64,000 bases of DNA from Bradyrhizobium sp. Tv2a-2 (GTDB taxonomy: Bacteria; Pseudomonadota; Alphaproteobacteria; Rhizobiales; Xanthobacteraceae), in NCBI RefSeq assembly GCF_000472425.1, contig NZ_AXAI01000008.1, positions 1 through 64,000 on the forward strand, written 5' to 3'. The notes under the pieces were generated by a model, which saw nothing but the letters and a program-made list of their open reading frames with translations, did no database searches and was not told the origin of the DNA. Positions 21,454 to 29,382 of the stretch are shown here, one piece after another; positions within the stretch are counted from its first letter, which is position 1; the number at the start of each line of letters is the position of its first letter. The position numbers and the translations under genes were made by a program.

Positions 21454-21665
21454 AGAAGCCAACCGCTGCGCAATTCTTTATGGCGTATGGGCTCGTGTGG
21501 GCATTCGGCATCTTTTTAATCTGCGTCTACACGGGCACGAGTGGCCCTTTAGGCCTGTCGATACTGTTTATAAAAATGTCCTGTTACAACATAGCATTCG
21601 TCGTGTTCAATCTTATCGGCACAATGATCGCGGCGGCGACCGGTTGGACGCCGTGGCGGTCATGA
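21450..21665 (+). CDS. Two-span membrane protein
   Basis: 71 aa. Hydrophobic stretches FFMAYGLVWAFGIFLICVY and YNIAFVVFNLIGTMIAAATG. The same pattern (two spans, ending GWTPWR or similar) recurs in rhizobial phages. ATGA overlaps on both sides. Function unknown. Confidence 0.6.
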   Translation: MKKPTAAQFFMAYGLVWAFGIFLICVYTGTSGPLGLSILFIKMSCYNIAFVVFNLIGTMIAAATGWTPWRS

Positions 21666-21970
21666 CGCTCGACGACGTCCTGATCGAGCTGGCCAAGACC
21701 GGCTGCTCCCCAATGTCCTTCAAGGGGCAGAAGAACTTTCGCTGCCCGCAATGCAGTCATCTCCGCAAGGCGCACAACAAGCGCAAGCGGTGCATGACGG
21801 TGCGGTCAGAGTCTGATGGGTTTCAATTTTGCTGCCATAACGCACCATGCCAATTCCGGGGTGGCCATTATTATGACGAACCAAACGCTCGGCCATCACG
21901 GAGTCAAAGCATTAGAAGCAAGGGGAATCGACCCAGAAATAGCCGCCCGATTGAATCTCTATACAGGTAG
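21662..21970 (+). CDS. Primase-type zinc ribbon, separate from the helicase frame
   Basis: 102 aa from ATG 21662. FRCPQCSHLRKAHNKRKRCMTV...GFQFCCHNAPCQFRGGHYY is the zinc-binding domain found at the front of T7 gp4-like primase-helicases. The rest (NARPSRSQSIRSK..) is basic and low-complexity, as expected for out-of-frame reading after ~residue 70. The next gene supplies the Toprim-helicase in a +1 frame, starting at 21873 inside this one. Confidence 0.75.
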   Translation: MTLDDVLIELAKTGCSPMSFKGQKNFRCPQCSHLRKAHNKRKRCMTVRSESDGFQFCCHNAPCQFRGGHYYDEPNARPSRSQSIRSKGNRPRNSRPIESLYR

Positions 21971-23381
21971 AGAAGGCAATGGCGGCGAAGTCATCCCCGA
22001 CGAAAATGGCAACGTCGTCTGCTTCCCATTTCTGGAAGACGGCATTGTCGTTGCGGAGAAATATCGCGCGGCTGGAAAGCGATTTTGGCAGCGCGTTGGT
22101 GGCAAGCGCACGTTCTACAATGCCGACGCGCTCAATGATCCTGCGCTGGAGTCTGGCTCCATGGCGCTAGTGGTGACCGAAGGAGAGATCGATTGTCTTT
22201 CGGCGATCACGTGCGGCTTCCCGCTCGCGGTCTCGGTCCCTGACGGCGCTCCGTCGCCTCCGAAGGAGAAGAGGGAGGAAGGCGAGACAGACGATACGTC
22301 GGGTAAATTCGAGTTCATGTACTTGAACCGCGACCGATTGAAGAAGATCAAGAGTTTCATCATCGCGGTAGACAACGACGCACCGGGCAAATATCTCGCG
22401 GAGGAGTTGGTTCGTCGTCTCTCCGCTGCCCGGTGCTCGTTCGTTGTCTATCCAGAGGGCTGCAAGGATCTCAATGACGTACTGATGAAGCACGGGCAGG
22501 AGGCGGCATACAATGTGCTGGCCAATGCCAAGCCGTACCCGCTGAAGGGTGTCTATTCGCTCAGCGACTATCCCGACAAACCGCCGATCCAGACATTCTC
22601 GACGGGGTGGCCCACGGTTGATGCCCACTATACTCCTTTTGCGCCGTCACTCACGGTCCTCCTCGGCCTGCCGGGTTCCGGCAAGTCGACGTGGCTCATG
22701 AACCTCTGCGTCAATCTCGCCGATATGCACGGCTGGAAGGCCGCGATCTTCACACCGGAGATGCCGATCGTCCCGAACATGCGCGATGTCATGCGCTGCA
22801 TTGTATCGGGAGATGATGTCGAGCGGCTGACACCAGCACAGGTCGCCAAGGCAGACCGATGGATCAACCAGAACTTCGTCTTCATCGACTTCGATGTTTC
22901 TGGAGAGGATGAAAAAGACCTGACGCTGGAGTGGTTGCTGGACCGCGCCTATGACGCCCTGATGCGCCACGGCATCCGTGTGCTGGTGCTGGACCCGTGG
23001 AATGAGATCGAGCACGCCAAGGAGGGCCGCGAGAGCACGACAGAATATACCAACAAGGCGTTGCGCAAGCTGATCAAGTTCGGTCGGCGGCATGGCATCG
23101 CCACGTATCTGGTCGTCCACCCGACGAAGGACGTGGCTCACGGCGGCAAGACGAGAATCCCAACGCTCTATGACGCGGACGGCTCGGCTGCATTTTACAA
23201 CAAGCCAGACTTCGGGATCATCGTCGACCGCGATCCAAGCAAGCACGACAAGACCGACATCTACATCAAAAAGGTCCGCTTCCGTGGCACCGGCGAAAAG
23301 GGCCACGTCGTCATGAAATTCAACCGGGAGAACTCGCGGTTCGAACTGCTCGATGCGAGTCCGTATCAGGAGGGGATGTGA
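21873..23381 (+). CDS. Toprim-DnaB-type primase-helicase
   Basis: 502 aa from ATG 21873, with GGGGTGG 9 nt upstream. Toprim: TEGEIDCLSA (~102) and AVDNDAPG (~165). RecA-like helicase: GLPGSGKS (Walker A ~265), FTPEMPI, VLVLDPWNE (Walker B), and the late VVHPTKD. Unwinds the fork and primes synthesis, T7 gp4-like. It lacks the zinc-binding domain, which is encoded just upstream in another frame. The frame is open to 21816, but the SD favours 21873. Confidence 0.9.
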   Translation: MTNQTLGHHGVKALEARGIDPEIAARLNLYTGREGNGGEVIPDENGNVVCFPFLEDGIVVAEKYRAAGKRFWQRVGGKRTFYNADALNDPALESGSMALVVTEGEIDCLSAITCGFPLAVSVPDGAPSPPKEKREEGETDDTSGKFEFMYLNRDRLKKIKSFIIAVDNDAPGKYLAEELVRRLSAARCSFVVYPEGCKDLNDVLMKHGQEAAYNVLANAKPYPLKGVYSLSDYPDKPPIQTFSTGWPTVDAHYTPFAPSLTVLLGLPGSGKSTWLMNLCVNLADMHGWKAAIFTPEMPIVPNMRDVMRCIVSGDDVERLTPAQVAKADRWINQNFVFIDFDVSGEDEKDLTLEWLLDRAYDALMRHGIRVLVLDPWNEIEHAKEGRESTTEYTNKALRKLIKFGRRHGIATYLVVHPTKDVAHGGKTRIPTLYDADGSAAFYNKPDFGIIVDRDPSKHDKTDIYIKKVRFRGTGEKGHVVMKFNRENSRFELLDASPYQEGM

Positions 23382-23689
23382 TGAGCAGCAAGCTGGAAGA
23401 GGTGGCTAGGGCGATAGCCATTGCGGAGCATAATTGGTGGCACGGGAAAGAGGAACCGAAAGAACGGCTGTCGCTCACATTGGCCAGCGTGGCGATCGAT
23501 GTGGCCGACAAGTGGGAGGCGGATGAGCGAAGGCGAACATGCAAGCATTGGAATCGCGTGGGCACCGGCTCCATCGGTAGCGATGGTTCTGGTTGGTCAA
23601 CTTGGTACTGCCAAGAGTGCGGCGCATCTTACGACAGCAGGAGCACGGCGCAGGCCGGGGAGGGCCGTTCCTCCCGTGAGGAGGGCTAA
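23381..23689 (+). CDS. Small zinc-knuckle hypothetical protein
   Basis: 102 aa from ATG 23381, with GGAGGGG SD. Helical N-terminus (LEEVARAIAIAEHNWWHG), then CKHWNRVGTG...WYCQECGASYD, a treble-clef-like Cys set. The tail is Gly/Ser-rich. No family. Confidence 0.5.
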   Translation: MSSKLEEVARAIAIAEHNWWHGKEEPKERLSLTLASVAIDVADKWEADERRRTCKHWNRVGTGSIGSDGSGWSTWYCQECGASYDSRSTAQAGEGRSSREEG

Positions 23690-23691
23690 TC

Positions 23692-23952
23692 ATGACTCGA
23701 GACGAAGCAAAGACGATCATTCACAAGGCGTTTGACTATGATCGGGCGGATTTGCTGACGCCAGAGAGTTTGCTGGGCTGTTTCGTTCAGCTCGGCCTGC
23801 TCAAGCTGGAGGAGCCAGACATTGACGAGGGCGTTGGGCAAATCTTCAAAATCAGTAAGTTCATGAGCTATTTCAATTTGGATCACCGCACGCCAGCGCA
23901 ATTGATTAGCGCCCTCGACCGCGCCGGGCTGGAGATCAGGGAGAAGTCGTGA
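23692..23952 (+). CDS. Small hypothetical protein
   Basis: 86 aa, acidic, helical (EAKTIIHKAFDYDRADLLTPESLLGCFVQLGLLKLEEP). ATGA overlap with the next gene. No recognised family. Confidence 0.5.
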   Translation: MTRDEAKTIIHKAFDYDRADLLTPESLLGCFVQLGLLKLEEPDIDEGVGQIFKISKFMSYFNLDHRTPAQLISALDRAGLEIREKS

Positions 23953-24374
23953 CCGCCACTCTCAACACCATATGTGCCGAACTAGGCGTTGGGATTCTTG
24001 AGCCTCGCCAGCAACGCCAGCGGGGGCCCAATCAAACATGCGCGGTTGGTACTTTGGAAGAACTATTGCGCGACGAGGGCTCCGCGCATCTGCGGTCTGT
24101 GTTGATGACGATTGTCGAGAGCAAAAACAACCGGATGGCATTGGTGCGTCCGATTCTGATGGCGGTGAGCGATGTGCTCAGAGCCCACCCGACCTGGCTC
24201 GGTAGCAAGTGGTTCGATCTATTCGATGAGATCGATCTCGTCTCCCTCTATGAGAAAGCGAAGGCCGATCGCGAGGCGGTGGCGCCGAGGTGGCTGATAG
24301 GCGGGATGATTTTAGAGCGGCTTCGGCCGCATTTTCATGAAGAGGCGCAACCAACTCTATTTGGAAAGGGGTAG
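23949..24374 (+). CDS. Conserved alphaproteobacterial phage protein
   Basis: 141 aa from GTG 23949 (GTGA overlap). DEGSAHLRSVLMTIVESKNN..LVRPILMAVSDVLRAHPTW..WFDLFDEIDLVSLYEKAKA is a recurrent family in rhizobial and rhodobacterial phages, usually in the replication region. Short end QPTLFGKG. Function unknown. Confidence 0.65.
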   Translation: MTATLNTICAELGVGILEPRQQRQRGPNQTCAVGTLEELLRDEGSAHLRSVLMTIVESKNNRMALVRPILMAVSDVLRAHPTWLGSKWFDLFDEIDLVSLYEKAKADREAVAPRWLIGGMILERLRPHFHEEAQPTLFGKG

Positions 24375-24377
24375 GCC

Positions 24378-25028
24378 ATGTGGTCCATTGAAAGCATTCA
24401 GGCGAGGTGGAGGGAGGCCGCAGACGTCGAGAGGCGGCTACAGGTCAAGGGTATCCCTACAAGCGGGAATGCATGGCCTGTCTATACTTGGGACAGGACC
24501 CAGTGGGACGATACCGCCCACAGCGACCTAGATGAGATGTGGCGCAATCGTCGCGTGACGCGGAGCGACGAGCTTTCGCGCTGGGGTGAGTGCTATTTCG
24601 AATGGCACATGAAGCTGGTGCCGCTCGATCGTCGCGAATTGATCTGGGCGTGGGCGCGTTGGGCGGCGGACGTTGATCCTCGTCCTTTTTCGAAGATTTG
24701 CGATCACAATGGATGGGCGCGAGCGACGGCATACGCTAGGCTTGAGAGGCTTTGGGACCATCTACTTTTCAATTTTGGCAATGCTTTCATTCCCTTCCGC
24801 CCGGCTGCTGACAGGTGGGCTAGACTTGCGAGCCAGCCGATCGTAATAAACGAAGCAAGGGTTGCGGATTGTGCCCCGGTGAAGCACGCGGCTTTCATTT
24901 CCGAAAAATCGACCGACACTCTAAAGACGCCAGATGCCATTGCGGCATTCGTGGCCCATCTTGAAGATGTCAATGAGCATCGGCGCAGGGCGCTGGTTAA
25001 GCGCCTCGGCCGGGATATGGCGGCGTAG
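24378..25028 (+). CDS. DUF6362-type phage protein
   Basis: 216 aa. WSIESIQARWREAADVERRL, NAWPVYTW and LIWAWARWAADVDPRP.. are family marks; residues ~100-130 (SKICDHNGWARATAYARLERLWDHLL) read as an HTH. Common next to the preceding family in this phage group. A regulatory or replication role is likely but unproven. Confidence 0.65.
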   Translation: MWSIESIQARWREAADVERRLQVKGIPTSGNAWPVYTWDRTQWDDTAHSDLDEMWRNRRVTRSDELSRWGECYFEWHMKLVPLDRRELIWAWARWAADVDPRPFSKICDHNGWARATAYARLERLWDHLLFNFGNAFIPFRPAADRWARLASQPIVINEARVADCAPVKHAAFISEKSTDTLKTPDAIAAFVAHLEDVNEHRRRALVKRLGRDMAA

Positions 25029-25034
25029 AACAAC

Positions 25035-25559
25035 ATGCGTCGCCGCAAATCGTCATTTCTAAGATATGAACTCGGCGGCGCCAATATGCGCCGAGATGAG
25101 GCTCTATCTGATTACATCTATTCTGCCCGTACCGCCGGATCTGGTAGGGTTGGGCAGAGCAAGCTTTCCAATAAACTGCTGACCTCTCATTTGAGGATGA
25201 GGACGGCCGTCTATGCCATCGGTCCCAGGTCTGGACCGCCGGTGAAGATTGGATTTAGCGGCAGGCCCGCCGTTCGTTTGGTGGACCTGCAGATTGCAAG
25301 CCCGACAGATATCCGTTTCCATTTGGTGTGTTGGTTGCCAACCAAGAGCGATGCGACTGCGCTTGAGGCGAGATGCCACCGGATGTTGAAGGAATCTGGA
25401 CATCATATTCGCGGAGAGTGGTTCAGCCTGACGCCGATTGAGGCCGCCAAGGTAATAGATCGCGCATCCATCGATGTCGGGTGCCAACTGGTCCCTCATA
25501 GGGATCTTATCAAAACGTTCCCGCTACATGAGGACCCTCTAGAGGGGTGTTTTTGGTAA
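25035..25559 (+). CDS. GIY-YIG-type nuclease (T5orf172/Mug113-like)
   Basis: 174 aa. VYAIGPRSGPPVKIGFSGRPAVRLVDLQIASP and ALEARCHRMLKESGHHIRGEWFSLTPIEAAKVI match the T5orf172/Mug113 branch of the GIY-YIG fold; Arg, Glu and the closing hydrophobic helix are present. Start uncertain: ATG 25035 has no good SD and ATG 25086 or 25197 are possible. Could act in DNA processing or as a selfish nuclease. Confidence 0.65.
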   Translation: MRRRKSSFLRYELGGANMRRDEALSDYIYSARTAGSGRVGQSKLSNKLLTSHLRMRTAVYAIGPRSGPPVKIGFSGRPAVRLVDLQIASPTDIRFHLVCWLPTKSDATALEARCHRMLKESGHHIRGEWFSLTPIEAAKVIDRASIDVGCQLVPHRDLIKTFPLHEDPLEGCFW

Positions 25560-25855
25560 TGGGCGAAGTCGTAAAGTTCCGCCGCGCCCGCTTCGCCGGC
25601 TTCATCCCCGATGACCTCGGCGACCGTCCACGCAAGCACAACCCGCACAGCCCAATGCATACCGCGCCATTGCTGCGGCCGGGACGTGATGCGGGATCGA
25701 TCGGACTGATTGATTTTGCCAAGAGCGGCGCTCCACCGGTGCCAGACCTGGCCGAACCGACATTCCGAGAGATCCCCACTATAGTGGACGACGAGGCATA
25801 TCAGCGTTTGATCGCCAGGCGCTGGGGTGATGCCGAGCCGCAGGACTGCGCATGA
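25559..25855 (+). CDS. Small hypothetical protein
   Basis: 98 aa from ATG 25559 (TAATG junction), with GAGGGG SD. Basic, Pro-rich, mostly disordered; ends in a short helix (DDEAYQRLIARRWG). No family. Confidence 0.45.
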   Translation: MGEVVKFRRARFAGFIPDDLGDRPRKHNPHSPMHTAPLLRPGRDAGSIGLIDFAKSGAPPVPDLAEPTFREIPTIVDDEAYQRLIARRWGDAEPQDCA

Positions 25856-26016
25856 ACCCGATCGCTTTCCCCCGCATGAACTTGGATATGCTGGCTGCGG
25901 CAGTGGATGCGCAGAAACCTCAGCCAAGAGATGTGGCGCGGTATGTAGTACTGAGCCTCAATATCGATGGCGCTCTTATCCGCGAGTCTCTTATTAAGTC
26001 TTGGAAGCCGACGTGA
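25852..26016 (+). CDS. 54-aa small hypothetical protein
   Basis: Read by hand: MNPIAFPRMNLDMLAAAVDA... with a helix-beta-helix pattern (ARYVVLSLNIDGALIRESLIK). ATGA overlap with the preceding gene and GTGA with the next. Function unknown. Confidence 0.5.
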   Translation: MNPIAFPRMNLDMLAAAVDAQKPQPRDVARYVVLSLNIDGALIRESLIKSWKPT

Positions 26017-26198
26017 CCCGCGACGGTGCCATAGCGCTGCGCCGTGAAATGCTCAAGCGAGCGCGCCTATGGTTCTTCCGTGCTGGTAATTCAGCTCTTC
26101 CGTCGTCTGATCGTTATGACGCTGCTGTTCGCGGCGATCATTGTCTTGATATCGCAAAAGAGGCGGATGAGTTCATTAGAGAGTGTGCGGGAGTCTAA
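26013..26198 (+). CDS. Small hypothetical protein
   Basis: 61 aa from GTG 26013 (GTGA overlap), with GGAAG 9 nt upstream. Helical; Arg-rich middle (LRREMLKRARLWFFRAG). No family. Confidence 0.45.
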   Translation: MTRDGAIALRREMLKRARLWFFRAGNSALPSSDRYDAAVRGDHCLDIAKEADEFIRECAGV

Positions 26199-26315
26199 AT
26201 GAGGCGCTGGTTGCTCCGCTGGATTTGTTGTCGATGTCCAGATTGCGGCTGCGTCTTAATGGACTGGGCTAGGCATAGCTCATGCGCGGTCTGCCCAGTG
26301 TGCGATTTGTTGTGA
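26199..26315 (+). CDS. 38-aa Cys-rich micropeptide
   Basis: Read by hand: MRRWLLRWICCRCPDCGCVL and on. Nine Cys in 38 residues include CRCPDCGC and CAVCPVC, suggesting a metal-binding knuckle. GGGAG 5 nt upstream. Short and unconfirmed. Confidence 0.4.
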   Translation: MRRWLLRWICCRCPDCGCVLMDWARHSSCAVCPVCDLL

Positions 26316-26322
26316 GGGAGTG

Positions 26323-26700
26323 ATGCGGCATTTGTACTGGCTGTGGGTTAGCTTTGCTCTCATTTTGACGGCCATGATTTTGGTGAACGTCGCCCGCGCG
26401 CATGATCATGAGCATCCCGATCTGAGTAGCTGGTACTCCAATCTGAAGGGCCGCGGACCTTGTTGTGACGGCTCCGAGACGGAGATGAAGCACCTCTCCG
26501 ACGTCGAATGGAAGAGCGAGAACGGCCACTATCAGGTGCTGATCAATCAGTACATGGACGGCAGCGGCCAGAACGTCTGGGTTGATGTGCCGGATGATGC
26601 GGTGATCAAGGAGCCGAACCGGGACGGCCGTACGTTGGTCTGGCCGATCTGGGGTGACAGGCCGCAAGTGCGCTGCTTTCTGCCGGGGGCGATGGGCTGA
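26323..26700 (+). CDS. Exported conserved protein
   Basis: 125 aa from ATG 26323 (GAGGGAG SD). Signal peptide to about residue 26 (SFALILTAMILVNVARA). Mature part HDHEHPDLSSWYSNLKGRGPCCDGSETE, WKSENGHYQVLI, VWVDVPDDAVIKEPNRDGRTLVWP is a family common in Bradyrhizobium-type genomes and their phages. Periplasmic; role unknown. Confidence 0.7.
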   Translation: MRHLYWLWVSFALILTAMILVNVARAHDHEHPDLSSWYSNLKGRGPCCDGSETEMKHLSDVEWKSENGHYQVLINQYMDGSGQNVWVDVPDDAVIKEPNRDGRTLVWPIWGDRPQVRCFLPGAMG

Positions 26701-26897
26701 TGAAGTTCATCGAGCTATCCTACCGCCAACAGTCCCACATCGTAAACGTGGACCATATTGCGTGGTACGACGACCACAAGGTGATGCTGCCGACGGGCAA
26801 CACATTGATTGTCGAGCAGTCTAAAGCCCAGATCACCACGATGATCGAGGCGATTGGAAATTCGTTGAGCTGCGTGCTTAGGCTGCCGCAGAACTAA
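26700..26897 (+). CDS. Small FlbD-like beta protein
   Basis: 65 aa. FIELSYRQQSHIVNVDHIAWYDDHKVMLPTGNTLIVEQSKAQI has the short beta pattern of FlbD/LytTR-like small proteins found in many phages. Unrelated to flagella here. TGATGA junction with the previous gene. Confidence 0.5.
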   Translation: MKFIELSYRQQSHIVNVDHIAWYDDHKVMLPTGNTLIVEQSKAQITTMIEAIGNSLSCVLRLPQN

Positions 26898-26911
26898 CCG
26901 GAAGTCAGGAA

Positions 26912-27181
26912 ATGTCGCGGGTAAGCGGGCGGACGAAGTTCTTTAGATGTGAGGCCCGCGACGGGAGTGCAAAGGGCACCGGCTTTGGGTTCATAGCCTG
27001 CGACGACGGGCAGGAGGTCTTTGTTCATCGCTCCGACCTTGGCCAATCTTGTTTCCAGGCCATTATCCCCAATGGGACGCCGCGCTATACCTTGATGGAA
27101 GGCCAGGCCGTCACGTTTGAGATTGCGGCGGGAGATCGCGGTCCGAAGGCCATACGAGTCGAGCTTGCCGCCACCACCTAA
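26912..27181 (+). CDS. Cold-shock-domain protein
   Basis: 89 aa. GRTKFFRCEARDGSAKGTGFGFIACDDGQEVFVHRSDL carries the RNP1-like (GFGFI) and RNP2-like (VFVHRSDL) strands of the CspA fold; QAVTFEIAAGDRGPKAIRV ends it. Binds single-stranded nucleic acid; phage copies may act as RNA chaperones or antiterminators. Confidence 0.85.
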   Translation: MSRVSGRTKFFRCEARDGSAKGTGFGFIACDDGQEVFVHRSDLGQSCFQAIIPNGTPRYTLMEGQAVTFEIAAGDRGPKAIRVELAATT

Positions 27182-27356
27182 TCCGCGCGAGAAGCTCGCG
27201 GCGATGCTGGATGACATTGCGGCGGCCTCCAAGCAGGCCAGAATCCAGATATCGGTCTTCAGGGATGTCGCCAATAAGCGAGATTTTGACCTTCTTGACC
27301 GGATATTCGGTGATCTAATCGACGTCGAAACATCGATTCAGCGGTTTGTAAGGTAA
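27117..27356 (+). CDS. Small helical protein overlapping the cold-shock gene
   Basis: 79 aa if TTG 27117 is used; TTG 27162 or ATG 27204 are alternatives. The shared real part is PREKLAAMLDDIAAASKQARIQISVFRDVANKRDFDLLDRIFGDLIDVET, a helical hairpin. Start low confidence. Coupled to the cold-shock gene. Confidence 0.4.
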   Translation: MRLRREIAVRRPYESSLPPPPNPREKLAAMLDDIAAASKQARIQISVFRDVANKRDFDLLDRIFGDLIDVETSIQRFVR

Positions 27357-27361
27357 CCGCC

Positions 27362-27426
27362 CCATGCCGTGCCGTGCCTTGCATCGCCTAGCATCGCCCG
27401 GCCCTGCCTTGCCGAGCCCCGCCTCA
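27362..27426. repeat. Degenerate pentanucleotide tandem repeat, CCNNG x13
   Basis: Thirteen consecutive 5-mers of form CCNNG (CCATG, CCGTG, CCGTG, CCTTG, CATCG, CCTAG ...) fill the gap between two genes. Two units start CA and the last ends A. No coding frame. Similar pentamer tracts occur between small genes in other phages; role unknown. Confidence 0.75.
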
Positions 27427-27460
27427 TGGAAACGATATAGCACAACAGAGGGGCGAAGTC

Positions 27461-27778
27461 ATGCTGAAAGCCCTTCTGAGTTATCTTTCAAGCATCGCAT
27501 CGCTCGCATCTCGGATCACCGCTCTAGAGAAAAAGGTAGCCGCAATGTCTCAGGAACAGACCGATCTCTCCGCCGCAGTTGCAACCCTGACCGCCGCCGT
27601 CAATGGTGCTGTGACTGAGCTGCAGACGCTTGCCGCTGCGGTCAGTGCCGCCGCTGGTTCTGGCGATGCTGCCGCGATGGAAGCCGCTGCGACCAGCCTG
27701 AACGCGCTGGCGACCACGCTGAGCAATGCGACGAGTTCGGCTGCTTCGGCTGCCAACCCGGCTCCGGCGGGCTCCTAA
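27461..27778 (+). CDS. Coiled-coil, alanine-rich small protein
   Basis: 105 aa; AGGGG SD. A hydrophobic N-terminus (LLSYLSSIASLASRITALEKKVAAM) leads to a long Ala/Ser/Thr-rich heptad region and Pro/Ala end. Likely a self-associating helix. Phage proteins of this type (repeating TLTAAVNGAVTELQTLAAAV) are common before the terminase genes; function unknown. Confidence 0.55.
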   Translation: MLKALLSYLSSIASLASRITALEKKVAAMSQEQTDLSAAVATLTAAVNGAVTELQTLAAAVSAAAGSGDAAAMEAAATSLNALATTLSNATSSAASAANPAPAGS

Positions 27779-27780
27779 GC

Positions 27781-28284
27781 ATGATGCGGCCAGCAAAGAT
27801 AGCCTTAGCGCTGGCCGCCTGCCTGCTGCTGTCCGCCGACACCATGGCGGCCAATATGAGCAAGTGGCTGCCGAACCACGACCGGACTCCGGGCGCGGTC
27901 AATCCTGACATCACCCAAGACAACATCGGCGAGACCATTTGCGCCAACAGCCGCGGCGGGCACTGGTCGACCAAGTCAATCCGGCCGCCTGCGAGTTACA
28001 CGACCAAGCTCAAGAAGAAGCAGCTCGCCGACTGGGGCTACGAGGACAAGAATCCTCGGCACTATGAGGAAGATCACATCATAAGTTTGGAGATCGGTGG
28101 GGCTCCCCGCGATCCCAAGAACCTATTCCCCCAGCCATATGCAGGCGAGTGGGGCGCAAGGGTAAAGGACAAGCTCGAGCAGCGCCTGAATAAGCTGGTG
28201 TGTGATGGCACGCTGACGCTCAAAGAGGCTCAGGCCGCCATTTCCTCCGACTGGGTGGCCGCCTACCGCAAATTCGTGAATTGA
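27781..28284 (+). CDS. Exported HNH-like nuclease
   Basis: 167 aa. Signal peptide ~1-23 (LALAACLLLSADTMAA). Mature part has YEEDHIISLEIGGAPRDPKNLFPQPYAGEWGARVKDKLEQRLNKLVCDGTLTLKEAQ, a DH...N ββα-metal signature also seen in small secreted nuclease-like proteins of phages and mycobacteria. Could degrade DNA outside the cytoplasm; catalytic activity unproven. Confidence 0.65.
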   Translation: MMRPAKIALALAACLLLSADTMAANMSKWLPNHDRTPGAVNPDITQDNIGETICANSRGGHWSTKSIRPPASYTTKLKKKQLADWGYEDKNPRHYEEDHIISLEIGGAPRDPKNLFPQPYAGEWGARVKDKLEQRLNKLVCDGTLTLKEAQAAISSDWVAAYRKFVN

Positions 28285-28986
28285 TCAGGCCTTGATCGCC
28301 ATAAGGGATTTGACGAATCCGAGCGACTTCTCGCGCTCGATCTTGGCCTCGGGAAACATCGCCGAGAATTCACCGATGGTCAGCAGCCGCCAATCCGGCG
28401 AGGTCTGTTTCGGCCAGAATGTGTTGGTGAGCCGCAGCAGGGCAACCAGAGCGGGGCGGGGCAGGAACACGATAAGCCCCGGCAGCCAGCTATGGCTTTC
28501 AAGGATGAAATACCGATAGGGCGTCTGGACATAGTATCGCTTGGCGATGCGGCGGATTTCGTTCGCAAATGCCCATTGGTGCTGACGCCCGGTGGTCTCG
28601 AAATACGGCCCGCTCCTTGTCCACTCCACCGCGTCCTTGGGGCCGGTGACGTGCTCGAGGACGGACGAGCAGAACACGAAGTCAAAGTTCTGGTCGGGAA
28701 AGGGCAGCGTTCCGATGCCGTCAACCAGCTGAACCGTCTCATATCCATGCCGTTCCCGCGCCTGTCGGAGATCGTCCTCCAGAATATCGGCAATCACCAC
28801 CTTCCTGTGGTCCGGGAAGATGGAATGGAAGTGGTCACCAGTGCCGCCGCCGAGGTCGAGGACCAGATTATCTGGCTCCAGCTTGACGTGCTTCGATAGC
28901 GACTCAACTCGTTTGGCTCGTGCGCTCGCTGAATAGCGCATTGCAATCGTGACGAGTGGACTCGCTGTAGTCTGCATACTGGCCAT
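28285..28986 (-). CDS. SAM-dependent methyltransferase, candidate moron
   Basis: 233 aa. Class I fold: motif I NLVLDLGGGTGDHF (~41), post-I VVIADI, motif IV-like FDFVFCSSVLEHV. The C-terminal helical part (YYVQTPYRYFILESHSWLPG, then FLPRPALVALLRL) resembles methyltransferases linked to polysaccharide or lipid clusters. It is alone on the minus strand with its own promoter, so likely expressed in the lysogen. AGAGGA SD before ATG 28986. Confidence 0.75.
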   Translation of the reverse strand: MASMQTTASPLVTIAMRYSASARAKRVESLSKHVKLEPDNLVLDLGGGTGDHFHSIFPDHRKVVIADILEDDLRQARERHGYETVQLVDGIGTLPFPDQNFDFVFCSSVLEHVTGPKDAVEWTRSGPYFETTGRQHQWAFANEIRRIAKRYYVQTPYRYFILESHSWLPGLIVFLPRPALVALLRLTNTFWPKQTSPDWRLLTIGEFSAMFPEAKIEREKSLGFVKSLMAIKA

Positions 28987-28990
28987 ATTG

Positions 28991-29056
28991 AATCCTCTGA
29001 TTGTTGAAACCTTAGCGAGTCCAGAGGATTATAGGCAATTGGGGATTGTGGGGTAA
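28991..29056 (-). promoter_or_regulatory. Own promoter of the methyltransferase, with an inverted repeat
   Basis: On the minus strand TTACCC (29051-29056), 17 nt, perfect TATAAT (29028-29033). A perfect 9-bp inverted repeat, AATCCTCTG (28991-28999) and CAGAGGATT (29022-29030), spans from the -10 to the SD: one arm touches the -10, the other contains the SD. It may be an operator. Confidence 0.7.
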
Positions 29057-29102
29057 TACCTTTGAATTCTCGAATTCTGAACAACGGCTTAGGGTCCGCG
29101 TG

Positions 29103-29378
29103 ATGGCGGCGTATCTCGACAATTACTGGATTGTTTGGCCGGTCGGCATTGCGCTGTGGCTGATCATCGGCTGGGCCGAGTTCGGCTATTTCGAGACCAA
29201 GGCGCTGGATAACCCGACGCCGACCCACATCACGCTTTCCTATTTCGTGTTCTACGTGACGAGCAAGTTCCCGCTGGCGACGTTCTATGGCGGTTTGCTG
29301 CTTGGCCTATTCGTCGGCTCGTTATCCACGCATTTCTGGTGGCACTGGCTGCCGCCTGGCGCGGTGAGCGCTGGCTAA
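29103..29378 (+). CDS. Membrane protein, two to three spans
   Basis: 91 aa from MAAYLDNYWIVWPVG (ATG 29103, AGGG upstream). Spans near YWIVWPVGIALWLIIGW, ITLSYFVFYVTSKF and LATFYGGLLLGLFVGSL. Function unknown; sited between the moron and terminase genes. Confidence 0.55.
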   Translation: MAAYLDNYWIVWPVGIALWLIIGWAEFGYFETKALDNPTPTHITLSYFVFYVTSKFPLATFYGGLLLGLFVGSLSTHFWWHWLPPGAVSAG

Positions 29379-29382
29379 AGAC

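Noticed and set aside
27362..27426. CRISPR-like array
   Set aside because: Period is 5 bp with no spacers.
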